From Pseudomonas fragi (GTDB taxonomy: Bacteria > Pseudomonadota > Gammaproteobacteria > Pseudomonadales > Pseudomonadaceae), in assembly GCF_900105835.1 (NCBI RefSeq), contig NZ_LT629783.1:4486501-4550500 (forward strand): DNA of 64,000 nt, written 5' to 3'. Every line of letters begins with the position of its first letter. Position 1 is the stretch's first letter. The notes under the pieces were generated by a model. That model saw nothing but the letters and a program-made list of their open reading frames with translations, did no database searches and was not told where the DNA came from. Positions 54,316 to 64,000 of this stretch are shown here, one piece after another. The position numbers were made by a program, and so were the translations under genes.

Positions 54316-54403
54316 TGTGGGAGCGAGGCTTGCCCGCGATGGCAGCGCCTCGATGTACCTGATACACCGAGTCGTCTGCCTCGCGAGCAAGCCCGCTCCC
54401 ACA
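54316..54403. repeat. REP pair, family B copy 3
   Basis: TGTGGGAGCGAGGCTTGCCC and the complementary arm ending GCCCGCTCCCACA face each other across about 40 bases between two converging genes. Confidence 0.88.
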
Positions 54404-54412
54404 ACAGCTGCA

Positions 54413-55768
<1,356 letters not shown>

Positions 55769-55894
55769 GTGCGGGTCGCATCTTGCGTAAGGTGGCGGCT
55801 ATTCTACCCGCCTGACGGGCGCGCCTGAACCGTATGCGGTAAATGGCCGCTCGCTAATGGCTTTTTGTTTGTATTTACCGGGAAGGATCAACGC

Positions 55895-56359
55895 ATGTTA
55901 AAGCGACTCATGGCAGTAGCTGCCGTTTCCGCCACGTTATTGCTGGCTGGTTGCGGAAATGATTATGGGGTCGATCAGCACGGACAGAAGATCGCGTCGG
56001 AGCGTCTGGACAAGCAGTGGAAGATTATCAACTACTGGGCCGAGTGGTGTGGCCCGTGCCGCATCGAGATTCCTGAACTCAACTCCCTGGAAAAACAGCT
56101 GCAGGGGCAGTCGGTGGGGGTGTTCGGGGTCAATTTCGATGGCTTGCAGGGCAAGGAGCTGAGCGACGCGAGTGCTGCGCTGGGCATCACCTTCACCGTG
56201 CTGGCGCAGGATCCGGCGGAAGTGTTCGATTTACCACGCAGTGAAGCGCTGCCGGTGACCTATATCCTTGATGAGAAGGGCAAGGTACGGGCGACCTTGA
56301 TGGGCGAGCAGACTGCGGCCGGGCTGCTGGCCAAGATCAAGGAACTCAGGGGGGCCTGA
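55895..56359 (+). CDS. TlpA/ResA-like thioredoxin lipoprotein
   Basis: Redoxin of 154 residues with a lipoprotein leader (lipobox LAGC, Cys20) and the redox centre WCGPCR (about 52-57) in NYWAEWCGPCRIEIPEL. The cis-Pro segment EALPVTYILDEKGKVR follows. It would act in the periplasm, attached to a membrane, reducing disulfides in cytochrome c maturation or another pathway. GGAAGGATCAACGC precedes the ATG at 55895. It is divergent from the arsC-like operon and converges on a META lipoprotein across a REP pair of the opposite arrangement. Confidence 0.86.
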   Translation: MLKRLMAVAAVSATLLLAGCGNDYGVDQHGQKIASERLDKQWKIINYWAEWCGPCRIEIPELNSLEKQLQGQSVGVFGVNFDGLQGKELSDASAALGITFTVLAQDPAEVFDLPRSEALPVTYILDEKGKVRATLMGEQTAAGLLAKIKELRGA

Positions 56360-56368
56360 GTCGCAGCC

Positions 56369-56431
56369 ATCGCGAGCAAGCCCGCTCCCACAGGTTGACG
56401 CCAACCTTGTGGGAGCGGGCTTGCTCGCGAT
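56369..56431. repeat. REP pair, family B copy 4, outward arrangement
   Basis: Here the arms are in reverse order compared with other copies: ATCGCGAGCAAGCCCGCTCC comes first and its complement GGAGCGGGCTTGCTCGCGAT second, with about 20 bases between. The other five copies have the arms the other way round. Confidence 0.88.
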
Positions 56432-56448
56432 TCAAACGCCGCGCTGTA

Positions 56449-56853
56449 TCAGCCTTCTTCCGGCCAAAGCCGCAGCGGCTTGCCTTCGGCAGGCCAGAAG
56501 CGCACCTGCTCGATCGGCGAAATGTCCCAGCGCTGGACGGTTTGCAGGGCTTCGAAGAATCGATGCTCCTGCTCCATCAGCGCCGGTGCACAGGCTTTGC
56601 GGGTGCTGCCCACGCCACTAAAGGTCAGCTTGTCGCCTTCCAGGGTGTAAGGCGCGAACCAGTGATTGCAACCGCCACTGCCATAGGCCCGGCCAGCATC
56701 GTCCAGGGTGACGGTCAGGTGGCTGTTGTCGATCAGCGGTCGCTCGCCGATCCACTCCAGTACATAGGTGTGGTTCTGCTGCAGCTTCACCGGGTCACCC
56801 GCGCAGCCCGCCAGGCTTGCGCCCAGTACGGCCAGCAGGATCAAACGTTTCAT
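56449..56853 (-). CDS. META/HslJ-like lipoprotein
   Basis: Lipoprotein of 134 residues: leader MKRLILLAVLGASLAGC (lipobox LAGC, Cys17) and a compact beta-domain of the META/HslJ type with GRAYGSGGCNHWFAPYTLEG and STRKACAPALMEQEHRFF. The two Cys (GCNHW, KACAP) are a common disulfide pair in the family. Function unknown; HslJ-type proteins are linked to novobiocin or heat responses. Its start overlaps the end of the next upstream gene by four bases, so both are in one operon. Confidence 0.84.
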   Translation of the reverse strand: MKRLILLAVLGASLAGCAGDPVKLQQNHTYVLEWIGERPLIDNSHLTVTLDDAGRAYGSGGCNHWFAPYTLEGDKLTFSGVGSTRKACAPALMEQEHRFFEALQTVQRWDISPIEQVRFWPAEGKPLRLWPEEG

Positions 56854-57287
56854 TGCGCAGCCTTTTGGCATTGCGGGCACACATGCTTGCTGCCTTCAGT
56901 GCTCCAGCCCAGCTCGGCAATGCGCGCCGTGGCTGCAGGCTTTTGGGCCTTGGTGCCGAGTTTGGCGTCGACCGCGAACTCGAATTTCAGCTCCTTGGCG
57001 CAAGCATCGCAGTTGACCTGCCATTCATGTATCGCCAATTCGCCGAAAACCGGCCCCTTGGTTACGGCAACCCACTGGCCGCGCGGGTTGATCAGGTGAC
57101 GGACCTTGTCGACGCTCAAGCGCATGGACAAGGTCTTGCTGCCCTTGAGGGACACAATCAGCACGTCACCGGCTTGAATCGAGCCACCGTTACCGGTGAC
57201 TTGATACAGGCCCGGCGCCAGAGCGCGGCATTCAATCAGGGTGTGCTGCGGGTTAAGCAGGCTGTAGCGAAAATCGTGTTCGACCAT
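56850..57287 (-). CDS. Conserved hypothetical protein with two CxxC pairs
   Basis: Soluble protein of 145 residues. An N-terminal beta-rich part (MVEHDFRYSLLNPQHTLIEC) resembles PilZ-like or small beta-barrel proteins. Then come VNCDACAKELKFEF (CxxC, about 92-95) and a final HVCPQCQKAAQ (CxxC, 137-140), which together could bind zinc. I recognise no named family. It overlaps the META lipoprotein gene by four bases and starts 52 bases before the ldhA end. Confidence 0.75.
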   Translation of the reverse strand: MVEHDFRYSLLNPQHTLIECRALAPGLYQVTGNGGSIQAGDVLIVSLKGSKTLSMRLSVDKVRHLINPRGQWVAVTKGPVFGELAIHEWQVNCDACAKELKFEFAVDAKLGTKAQKPAATARIAELGWSTEGSKHVCPQCQKAAQ

Positions 57288-57338
57288 GGGTCCTCCAAGT
57301 AAGTCGCTATGCTAGCACGCAGGCATCAAAGTCCAGAC

Positions 57339-58328
57339 TCAACCTTCGATCAGGTTTTGCGCCACGCCGTTTTTCCAGGCCGCGATATTGCTCAGGGTAG
57401 TGGCTGCAATCGCGTTCAGCGCCTCGCGGGTCAGAAACGCCTGATGAGCGGTAATGATCACGTTGGGAAAGGTCAGCAGCCGCGCCAGCACATCATCCTG
57501 CAAGGGCAGGTCGGAGCGGTCCTCGAAGAACAGCTGGGCCTCTTCCTCGTACACATCCAGCCCCAGATAGCCCAACTGGCCGCTCTTGAGTGCTTCGATC
57601 AGCGCCGGCGTATGGACCAGTGCGCCGCGCCCGGTGTTGATCAGCATGGCGCCATGTTTGAGGGTGGCCAGGCTGGTGGCGTTGATCAGGTGCTTGTTGT
57701 CTGCGGTCAGCGGGCAATGCAGGGAGATGATGTGCGAACCGGCCAGCAGCTCGGGCAGGGTGACGTATTGCGCGCCCAGTGCCAGCAGTTCGGCGTTGGG
57801 GTAGGGGTCGAAACACAGCAGCTTGCAGCCGAAACCGGCCATGATCTTGCCGAACGTGGCGCCGATCTGGCCGGTGCCCACCACGCCCACGGTTTTGCCC
57901 ACCAGGTCGAAACCGGTCAACCCGTGCAGGGTGAAGTCACCTTCGCGGGTGCGGTTATAGGCGCGATGCAGGCGACGGTTGAGGGCCAGGATCAGGGCCA
58001 CGGCATGTTCGGCCACGGCATGGGGCGAGTAGGCGGGTACGCGCACCACACTCAGGCCCAGGCGCTTGGCGGCGGGCAGGTCGACATGGTTGTAGCCGGC
58101 CGAGCGCAAGGCGATCAGGCGGGTACGGCCAGCGGCCAGTTGCTCCAGCACGGGGGCACTGAGGTCGTCATTGATAAACGGGCAGACCACTTCGTAGTCA
58201 TGGGCCAGCGCCGCGGTGTCCAGGGTCAGGCGCGCTGGTTGGAAGTGCAGCTCGTTGCCGTCGTCTTGTGCGGCCGCGGTAAAGCTGTCGCGGTCGTAGG
58301 TCTGGCTGCTGAAAAGAATCGTGCGCAT
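57339..58328 (-). CDS. ldhA: D-lactate dehydrogenase (fermentative, LdhA-type)
   Basis: D-2-hydroxyacid dehydrogenase of 329 residues: Rossmann motif GVVGTGQIGATFG (about 148-160), catalytic Arg in NTGRGALVHT, Glu in the LDVYEEEAQLF region, and catalytic His in ITAHQAFLT near 297. It interconverts pyruvate and D-lactate with NADH. In P. aeruginosa ldhA lies next to gacS, as here. I use the ATG at 58326-58328 after GGAAGACCCC. A REP pair separates it from gacS. Confidence 0.92.
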   Translation of the reverse strand: MRTILFSSQTYDRDSFTAAAQDDGNELHFQPARLTLDTAALAHDYEVVCPFINDDLSAPVLEQLAAGRTRLIALRSAGYNHVDLPAAKRLGLSVVRVPAYSPHAVAEHAVALILALNRRLHRAYNRTREGDFTLHGLTGFDLVGKTVGVVGTGQIGATFGKIMAGFGCKLLCFDPYPNAELLALGAQYVTLPELLAGSHIISLHCPLTADNKHLINATSLATLKHGAMLINTGRGALVHTPALIEALKSGQLGYLGLDVYEEEAQLFFEDRSDLPLQDDVLARLLTFPNVIITAHQAFLTREALNAIAATTLSNIAAWKNGVAQNLIEG

Positions 58329-58364
58329 GGGGTCTTCCTTAGTGTGTAACCACAAATCGGCATG

Positions 58365-58450
58365 TGTGGGGGAGGGCTTGCCCGCGATTCAGGCGGCGCT
58401 GTGTGCCGGGTAAACCGGGGCGATGCCCTCGCGAGCAAGCCCGCTCCCAC
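58365..58450. repeat. REP pair, family B copy 5
   Basis: TGTGGGGGAGGGCTTGCCCG and the complementary arm ending GCCCGCTCCCAC lie between the ldhA start and gacS end. The left arm is diverged. Confidence 0.83.
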
Positions 58451-58462
58451 GCAATGATGTTG

Positions 58463-61228
58463 CTATGCGGTACTGCGTGCTTCTTTGGCCAGGCGTGTGA
58501 TGGCTAGATCCAGCTCGTCCAGGGCGGTAGCAGCGTTGGGGCTGGTTTGCTTGAGCAGGGTCTCGCTGCGCTGGCAGGCCGCGCGCAGTTGCGGCACGCC
58601 GCAGTAACGCGTGGCGCCGTGCAGGCGGTGGACGCGTTCGATCAGCGCGTTGTTGTCTTTGGCGTCGCGCGCCTGGCGAATGGCGTCGCGGTCGGCTTCC
58701 AGCGAGGCCAGCAGCATGGCCAGCATGTCGATGGCCAGGTCGGCCTTGCCTGCGGCCAGACGCAGGCCTTCTTCGTGATCCAGAACTGGCAATTGCGCGT
58801 TATGGCGCTGCGGTTCGTGAGGGTTGTCGCTGGTCTGATTGCGCAAGGCCAGCCCTGTCCACTTCAACACCACCTGGGCCAATTGGCGTTCACTGATGGG
58901 TTTGGTCAGGTAGTCATCCATGCCGCTTTGCAGCAGGGCACGTTTTTCGTTGGCCATGGCGTGGGCCGTCAGTGCGACCACCGGCAGCGGTGTGCATTGG
59001 CGCTCGCTTTCCCATTGGCGTAACACCTCCGTGGTTTCACGCCCGTCCATGCCGGGCATTTGCACATCCATCAGCACCAGGTCGAAGTCTTGTGTCTTGA
59101 CCGCATCAAGGGCGGCATAACCGCTGTCCGCTGCTGCCACTTTGGCGCCCATGCCTTCCAGCAGGGTTTGCACCAACAGCAGGTTGGCCGGGTTGTCATC
59201 CACGCACAGGATGCGCGGCGCACGGCTGGCCAGCGGTTCGCCAGGCTCGCTGCGGGGCTGGCGCGGGTTGATCAGGTCGGCCAGGGCGCGGCGCAATTTA
59301 CGGGTGCAGGCGGGCTTGGCCAGCAGTTGGCTGTGCGGGTTGGTCACCACAGGATTGAACAGCCCCTGCTCGGTGGTTGGGCACAGCACCAGCACCTTGC
59401 AGCCCAGGTGCTCAAGGTCCCAGATATGCTGGTTGAGGCGCTCGGGGGGCATGTCGTTGGCCGTCACCCCGAGCACCGCCAGGTCAATCGCCTGCGCGGT
59501 CTGGTGGGCGCCGGTGACGCAGTTGGTGAGGTTTTCCAGGGTGGTGCAGGGCGTGACTTCCAGGCCGCAGTCTTCCAACTGGTGGTGCAGGGCCTGGCGG
59601 GCCAGGTCGTGTTTTTCCAGAATGGCGACACGCCGGCCCAGCAGCGGGGCGCCGGGCAAGTCTTCGACATCATCGCGGGCCTTGGGCAGCTTGACGCTGA
59701 TCCAGAACACCGAACCTTCGCCGGGGGTGCTTTCCACGCCGATTTCGCCGCCCATCTGCTCCACCAGTCGCTTGGAAATCACCAGCCCCAACCCGGTGCC
59801 GCCGGGCTGGCGGGACAGCGAGTTGTCGGCCTGGCTGAAGGCCTGGAACAGGGCGCGGATATCCTGAGCGGTGAGGCCGATGCCGGTGTCTTGCACGCTG
59901 ATGCGCAATTGCACGCTGCCATCGGTTTCGTTTTCGTCCTGGTCTTCAAGCATGGCGCGTACGGCAATGGTGCCTTCACGGGTGAACTTGATGGCGTTGT
60001 TGACCAGGTTGGTGAGGATTTGCTTGAGCCGCAGCGGGTCACCCACCAGCGACAGCGGCGTGTCGCGATAGACCAGGCTGACCAGTTCCAGGCCTTTGTC
60101 GTGGGCCGAGGGCGCGAGAATGGTCAGGGTGTCCTGCAGCAGGTCGCGCAAATTGAACGGAATGTTGTCCAGCACCAGCTTGCCGGCTTCGATTTTTGAA
60201 AAGTCGAGAATCTCGTTGATGATGCCCAGCAGGCTGTCAGCTGATTTTTCGATGGTATTCAGGTAGTCGAACTGGCGCGGCGTCAGCTCACTTTTTTGCA
60301 GCAGGTGGGTAAAACCGAGGATGCCATTGAGCGGCGTGCGGATTTCATGGCTCATGTTGGCCAGGAATTCGGACTTGATGCGGCTGGCCTCCAGTGCTTC
60401 CTTGCGGGCCAGGTCAAGTTCCAGGTTCTGGATTTCAATGGTTTCGAGGTTCTGGCGCACGTCTTCGGTGGCCTGGTCGACGCTGTGTTGCAGTTCTTCC
60501 TGGGCATTGTGCAGGGTTTCGGCCATGCGATTGATGCCCGAGGCCAGTTCGTCCAGCTCGTGGCTGCCCAAGGGCGGCAGACGGGTTTCCAGGTGCCCGT
60601 CCTTGAGCTGGGCCACGGCTTGCTTGATCTGGCCCAGCGGTGCGTTGATGGTGCGGCTCATGCGCAAGGCCAGCAGGGTGGTCAGTACCAGCCCGGTGGC
60701 GATCAACAGCAGGCTGGCAAACAGGTTGCGATAGCTGCGCAGCAGCATGCCGTTGTGTGACAGTTCCAGCTCCACCCAGCCCAGCAGGCGATGGGCTTCG
60801 TTAGGGATCACATCCCCGGCCAGGTTGCGGTGGCGGCCGAACACCGGCAACAGGTAACGCGTGGCATCGTTGTCGGTACGCTGTTGCAGTTGGGTGCTGC
60901 TGCCCAGCGGGGCCCGGTTGAGCATGATCGGCCCGGCATGGGCGAGGGGCTCGTGGTTGGCGTTGAGGAACGCCACGGCGCGCACGTCCTGCTGCTCAAG
61001 GGATTCGGTGGCGATGCGGGCCAGCAGGGCGGTGTCATGCCGGCCCATCGCCGGGGCCACCAGCGGCGCGAGCTGCTCGGCGATCATTTCGCCGCGCTGC
61101 AGCAACTGCGATTGCAGTTCGGACTGTTGCAACCAGGTGAAGTAGCCGCCCAGCACCGTTGCCATCAGGCTGACGGGTAAAAGCGTCAGCAGCAATACGC
61201 GGCCTTTGATACCGAGGTTTTTAAGCAC
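58463..61228 (-). CDS. gacS: GacS hybrid sensor kinase
   Basis: Unorthodox sensor kinase of 921 residues: helix about 8-30, periplasmic loop, second helix about 168-190, HAMP, H box EFLANMSHEIRTPLNGIL with His294, ATPase domain with GGTGLGLVISKRL, a receiver domain with DLVLMDVQMPGMDG, and a C-terminal HPt domain with RVHRLHGATRYCG. It drives GacA and through it the Rsm small RNAs that switch on secondary metabolism and biofilm genes. His294 agrees with the known position in other GacS. It is divergent from the PirRS-like pair. Confidence 0.97.
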   Translation of the reverse strand: MLKNLGIKGRVLLLTLLPVSLMATVLGGYFTWLQQSELQSQLLQRGEMIAEQLAPLVAPAMGRHDTALLARIATESLEQQDVRAVAFLNANHEPLAHAGPIMLNRAPLGSSTQLQQRTDNDATRYLLPVFGRHRNLAGDVIPNEAHRLLGWVELELSHNGMLLRSYRNLFASLLLIATGLVLTTLLALRMSRTINAPLGQIKQAVAQLKDGHLETRLPPLGSHELDELASGINRMAETLHNAQEELQHSVDQATEDVRQNLETIEIQNLELDLARKEALEASRIKSEFLANMSHEIRTPLNGILGFTHLLQKSELTPRQFDYLNTIEKSADSLLGIINEILDFSKIEAGKLVLDNIPFNLRDLLQDTLTILAPSAHDKGLELVSLVYRDTPLSLVGDPLRLKQILTNLVNNAIKFTREGTIAVRAMLEDQDENETDGSVQLRISVQDTGIGLTAQDIRALFQAFSQADNSLSRQPGGTGLGLVISKRLVEQMGGEIGVESTPGEGSVFWISVKLPKARDDVEDLPGAPLLGRRVAILEKHDLARQALHHQLEDCGLEVTPCTTLENLTNCVTGAHQTAQAIDLAVLGVTANDMPPERLNQHIWDLEHLGCKVLVLCPTTEQGLFNPVVTNPHSQLLAKPACTRKLRRALADLINPRQPRSEPGEPLASRAPRILCVDDNPANLLLVQTLLEGMGAKVAAADSGYAALDAVKTQDFDLVLMDVQMPGMDGRETTEVLRQWESERQCTPLPVVALTAHAMANEKRALLQSGMDDYLTKPISERQLAQVVLKWTGLALRNQTSDNPHEPQRHNAQLPVLDHEEGLRLAAGKADLAIDMLAMLLASLEADRDAIRQARDAKDNNALIERVHRLHGATRYCGVPQLRAACQRSETLLKQTSPNAATALDELDLAITRLAKEARSTA

Positions 61229-61308
61229 GCAACTCTCCAGCCCTGCATTTTTAAGAATGGCCCGGGCATCCCGCCCGGCCCAGGTGGCAGTGTAGCCATA
61301 TGGTGACC

Positions 61309-61349
61309 GGCAAATCTTTGAAAATTTGCCATCAGTTTCTGATTATCAG
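61309..61349. promoter_or_regulatory. Two palindromes in the gacS-pirR gap
   Basis: GGCAAAT-N8-ATTTGCC (61309-61330) and CTGATTATCAG (61339-61349) lie between the two divergent genes and could be operators for either promoter. Confidence 0.4.
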
Positions 61350-61428
61350 ACCGGGTAAAGGCCATGCCGGTTGCCCGCAGTGGCTCAATCTTGAATAATC
61401 GCCGATTGAGAATTACTTGCAGACGCTA

Positions 61429-62148
61429 ATGAATCCCGTAGCTGTTAGCCCTTCGCGCCTTCTGACCATTGAAGACGACCCCGTTCTGGGTGCCTACCTG
61501 CACGAGCAGTTGGGGCGCTGCGGGTTTGACGTTATCTGGTGCCAGAACGGCCAGGAGGGTCTGGCCCGCGCCCGGCAGGAGCATTTTGACGTGGTGCTGA
61601 TGGATATCCTGCTGCCCGGCATGAATGGGTTGCAGGTGCTTACGCAACTGCGCCAGACCCACGCCTTGCCGGTGATCCTGATGTCTGCGCTGGGCGCCGA
61701 GGCCGACCGCATCAGCGGGTTCCAGCTGGGCGCCGACGACTACCTGCCCAAGCCGTTCAGCATGGCCGAACTGCGGGTGCGCATCCAGGCCATCCTGCGC
61801 CGCGTGGCCCTGGACCGCATGCCCGGTGTGGCGCAGCCGACAGCCCCTGAACATGGCCTGTGGTTCGATGAACAGGCCAGTGACGTGCGCTGTGGCGAGC
61901 AATGGGCCGGGTTGACCCGCAGCGAGTTCCGCTTGCTCGACACCTTGCAGCGCAATGCCGACGAGGTACTGAGCAAGGCGTTCCTCTATCAGCAGGTGTT
62001 GCAACGCGGCTATGCCGCCCACGACCGTAGCCTGGACATGCATATCAGCCAGATCCGGCGCAAACTCAAGACCATCGGCTACCACCAGCGCGAAGTGCGC
62101 ACGGTATGGGGCAAGGGCTATGTGCTGAGCGCCAGCGATGCCCTGTAA
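61429..62148 (+). CDS. pirR: PirR-like response regulator (OmpR family)
   Basis: Regulator of 239 residues: receiver with acidic pair IEDD at 14-17, phospho-acceptor D59 (VVLMDILLPG), Lys in DDYLPKPF, and a winged helix ending RTVWGKGYVLSASD. Its place between gacS and cysM matches P. aeruginosa pirR-pirS, which activates a ferric-enterobactin receptor, but no pirA receptor gene follows here, so another target is likely. The ATG at 61429 has no strong ribosome-binding site; a TTG 12 bases earlier is an alternative. It overlaps the kinase gene by 11 bases. Confidence 0.82.
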   Translation: MNPVAVSPSRLLTIEDDPVLGAYLHEQLGRCGFDVIWCQNGQEGLARARQEHFDVVLMDILLPGMNGLQVLTQLRQTHALPVILMSALGAEADRISGFQLGADDYLPKPFSMAELRVRIQAILRRVALDRMPGVAQPTAPEHGLWFDEQASDVRCGEQWAGLTRSEFRLLDTLQRNADEVLSKAFLYQQVLQRGYAAHDRSLDMHISQIRRKLKTIGYHQREVRTVWGKGYVLSASDAL

Positions 62149-63499
62149 GGTGCCCGGCAAAAACTCGGTGTTCTGGAAGCTGGCCTGTTTGCTGGTGGTG
62201 TTCTGCTTGCTGATGATCTGGCTCAGCTGGTCCTGGGGCCGCTACATGGACAAACGCACCGGGTTTTTGTCCGAGCAGGCCCACGGCACCCTGGTGCGCT
62301 ATGCCGGTGAGGCCGAGCGCGCCTGGGAGACCGGCCAGCAAACCGGCGTCGACCAGTGGCTGCAAGGCATGGGGCGCCGGGAACCCGGCTGGGTCGGGGT
62401 GATTGGCCAGGACCTGCAATCGCTGAGCAGCTACCCGCTGAGCGAGCGAGAAAGCGAGCGCCTGACCTTTTTGCGCGGCCTGGACTGGCCCATCAGCCAT
62501 ATGAAAACGGCACGGCCGTGGATCAAGGTGCCCTTTCCCCGGGACCCGTCCTTGGGCAGCCTGGTTATCGAGTTACCGCAGCGCTTTATGCCCGGACGCT
62601 CCCAGGTGGTCTGGCGGATTGTGACCAATGGTGTGATTCCGGGTTTGCTTACGCTGCTGCTGTGCGTGGGCCTGTACCGCGTGCTTATTGTGCCGCTCAA
62701 CCATCTGCGCGAGCAGGCCAACGCCTGGCGGGCTGACCAGTTGGGGGCAAGGCTGTCGAGCCAGACCACCAGCCGTCAGGACGAACTGGGCGAACTGGCG
62801 CGGGCGTTCGATCAAATGTCCGAGCGTTTGCAGAGCACGGTGTCGCAACAGCAGCAATTGCTCCGTGACCTGTCCCATGAACTGCGCACGCCCTTGAGCC
62901 GTTTACGGGTGGCCTGTGACAGCGAGCAGGGGGTCGAGGCCTTGCGCGAGCGTTTGAGTCGCGAAGTGGACGGCATGCAGCGGCTGGTCGAGGACACCCT
63001 GCAACTGGCCTGGTTGGACGCCGAGCGCGGCCCGCTGCCGGTGGAAGACATCCAGGTGCAGGCGTTGTGGGAAATGCTCACCGAAAATGCCCGCTTTGAA
63101 AGCGGCTGGCCGCAATCGCGGCTGCCTTGCCGGGTGGATGAGCAGTGCTGGGTGCGCGGGCACCTCAACAGCCTGGCCCAGGCGCTGGAGAATATCCTGC
63201 GCAATGCCATCCGCCATTCGCCGCCTGACGGCATCGTCAGCCTCAGCGGCCAGCGCGAAGGCGACATGTGGCATCTGTGGCTCGACGATCAGGGCGGCGG
63301 GGTGGCGCCTGAAGAACTGGAGCGGATTTTTGCGCCCTTTACCCGCCTCGACGGGTCGCGCCCTGGGGATGGCGGCTTTGGCCTGGGCCTGAGCATTGCG
63401 CGCAATGCGCTGCGCCTGCAGGGCGGCAGTTTGTGGGCCGAGAACCATGCTGGCGGGTTGCGGGTGCATGTTCGTTTGCCGGCAGGGCATGTGGTGTAA
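62138..63499 (+). CDS. pirS: PirS-like sensor histidine kinase
   Basis: Membrane kinase of 453 residues: helix about 9-30, a short periplasmic domain (about 35-165), second helix about 166-186, HAMP with DELGELARAFDQMSERL, H box LLRDLSHELRTPLSRL, and an ATPase domain with GDGGFGLGLSIAR. The start overlaps the regulator gene (ATG at 62138; a GTG 12 bases later is possible). Synteny supports PirS, but the missing pirA makes the inducing signal uncertain. A REP pair follows before cysM. Confidence 0.82.
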   Translation: MPCKVPGKNSVFWKLACLLVVFCLLMIWLSWSWGRYMDKRTGFLSEQAHGTLVRYAGEAERAWETGQQTGVDQWLQGMGRREPGWVGVIGQDLQSLSSYPLSERESERLTFLRGLDWPISHMKTARPWIKVPFPRDPSLGSLVIELPQRFMPGRSQVVWRIVTNGVIPGLLTLLLCVGLYRVLIVPLNHLREQANAWRADQLGARLSSQTTSRQDELGELARAFDQMSERLQSTVSQQQQLLRDLSHELRTPLSRLRVACDSEQGVEALRERLSREVDGMQRLVEDTLQLAWLDAERGPLPVEDIQVQALWEMLTENARFESGWPQSRLPCRVDEQCWVRGHLNSLAQALENILRNAIRHSPPDGIVSLSGQREGDMWHLWLDDQGGGVAPEELERIFAPFTRLDGSRPGDGGFGLGLSIARNALRLQGGSLWAENHAGGLRVHVRLPAGHVV

Positions 63500-63529
63500 A
63501 CGCTCTGGCCGCCGGTATGCATACATCCC

Positions 63530-63617
63530 TGTGGGAGCGAGCTTGCCCGCGAGGGTATCAGCCCGTTTTAACTGACAGAGCGCGGTGTCAGCATCGCGGG
63601 CAAGCCCGGCTCCCACA
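63530..63617. repeat. REP pair, family B copy 6
   Basis: TGTGGGAGCGAGCTTGCCCG and the complementary arm GGGCAAGCCCGGCTCCCACA face each other across about 45 bases, between the PirS-like kinase and cysM. Confidence 0.88.
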
Positions 63618-63743
63618 GGAATTATTGTGAAGGGCTTGCGGCGCTTATAGCCTTTAACCATAAGCACCACACTTTGCGTGATATGGGCTCCGGGCGTTTG
63701 TCGGTATGATGTGCGGCCCCGCGGTCTGGATTGCGAATACGCC

Positions 63744-64000
63744 ATGACATTGCAGTACCCAACTATCGCCGATTGCGTCGGCAACACCCCTCTGGTGCGC
63801 TTGCAGCGCCTGGCCGGGAACACCTCCAACACCTTGTTGCTCAAGCTCGAAGGGAATAACCCTGCAGGCTCGGTCAAGGACCGTCCGGCTCTGTCGATGA
63901 TTGCCCGCGCCGAAGCGCGCGGCCAGATCCAGCCCGGCGATACCTTGATCGAAGCCACTTCGGGCAATACCGGTATTGCCCTGGCGATGGCGGCGGCGAT
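63744..64000 (+). CDS. cysM: Cysteine synthase B, N-terminal part (runs off right edge)
   Basis: PLP enzyme that makes cysteine from O-acetylserine (or S-sulfocysteine with thiosulfate). Only the first 85 residues are present: MTLQYPTIADCVGNTPLVRL, then LLLKLEGNNPAGSVKDRPAL with the PLP-binding Lys (NPAGSVKDR) and ATSGNTGIALAMAA, the phosphate/substrate-binding loop. The position downstream of the gacS-pirRS block matches other Pseudomonas. No strong ribosome-binding site is obvious before the ATG. The rest lies beyond base 64000. Confidence 0.95.
   Translation, partial: MTLQYPTIADCVGNTPLVRLQRLAGNTSNTLLLKLEGNNPAGSVKDRPALSMIARAEARGQIQPGDTLIEATSGNTGIALAMAAA

Overview
The window is a 64 kb piece of a Pseudomonas chromosome, most likely from the fluorescens/putida side of the genus. 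The evidence is ColRS with its methyltransferase/kinase neighbours, the sodB-bifA-icmP block, the ldhA-gacS-(pirRS)-cysM order, pcpS next to phoPQ, and several families of REP-type palindromes between genes. It is ordinary core and accessory chromosome. I see no prophage, insertion sequence, CRISPR array, tRNA or rRNA.

Layout. 1-6 kb: 5' part of proS, ampG, an MGMT-like protein, a DUF481 outer-membrane protein, an SDR reductase, a HugZ-type protein and fxsA. 6-8.3 kb: groES-groEL. 8.5-14.4 kb: an LTA-synthase-like sulfatase-fold enzyme, colRS and a three-gene envelope operon that ColR probably controls. 14.6-23 kb: an imelysin / di-haem / imelysin / DUF1513 cluster (icmP and neighbours, probably iron-linked), bifA and sodB. 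23-30 kb: argO/argP, an epimerase with a coiled-coil membrane protein, a kgtP-like permease, a four-repeat membrane protein and a small secreted 13-residue-repeat protein. 30-39 kb: flavin reductase, ABM monooxygenase, AraC regulator, an AruI-like decarboxylase with a divergent LysR gene, a Fic enzyme behind an operator array, an NAD(P)-binding reductase, and an MBL-fold protein with a divergent LysR gene. 39-43 kb: a 55-residue exported peptide, pobR/pobA and a DHA2 efflux pump. 43-51 kb: dctD-dctB, pcpS, phoPQ and dctA. 51-58 kb: sprT-like, Yip1, ttcA, a Tag-like glycosylase, an arsC-like/wrbA/DUF2069 operon, a TlpA lipoprotein, a META lipoprotein and ldhA. 58-64 kb: gacS, a PirRS-like two-component pair and the start of cysM.

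The most informative non-coding signal is a shared motif, GCGGAT-NY-CCGC. It occurs twice upstream of the kgtP-like permease and twice upstream of dctA. In each case it lies ahead of a sigma-54 promoter with exact GG-N10-GC spacing. The only sigma-54 activator in the window is the DctD-type regulator between the two loci, so it probably activates both transporters. Other signals are a four-copy operator-like array before fic, a TGTTCA-N5-TGTTCA repeat before phoP, a Fur-like box before icmP, a ColR-like core before the colRS-linked operon, and a Crc/Hfq-type AACAACAA at the pobA start. All are inferences from sequence alone.
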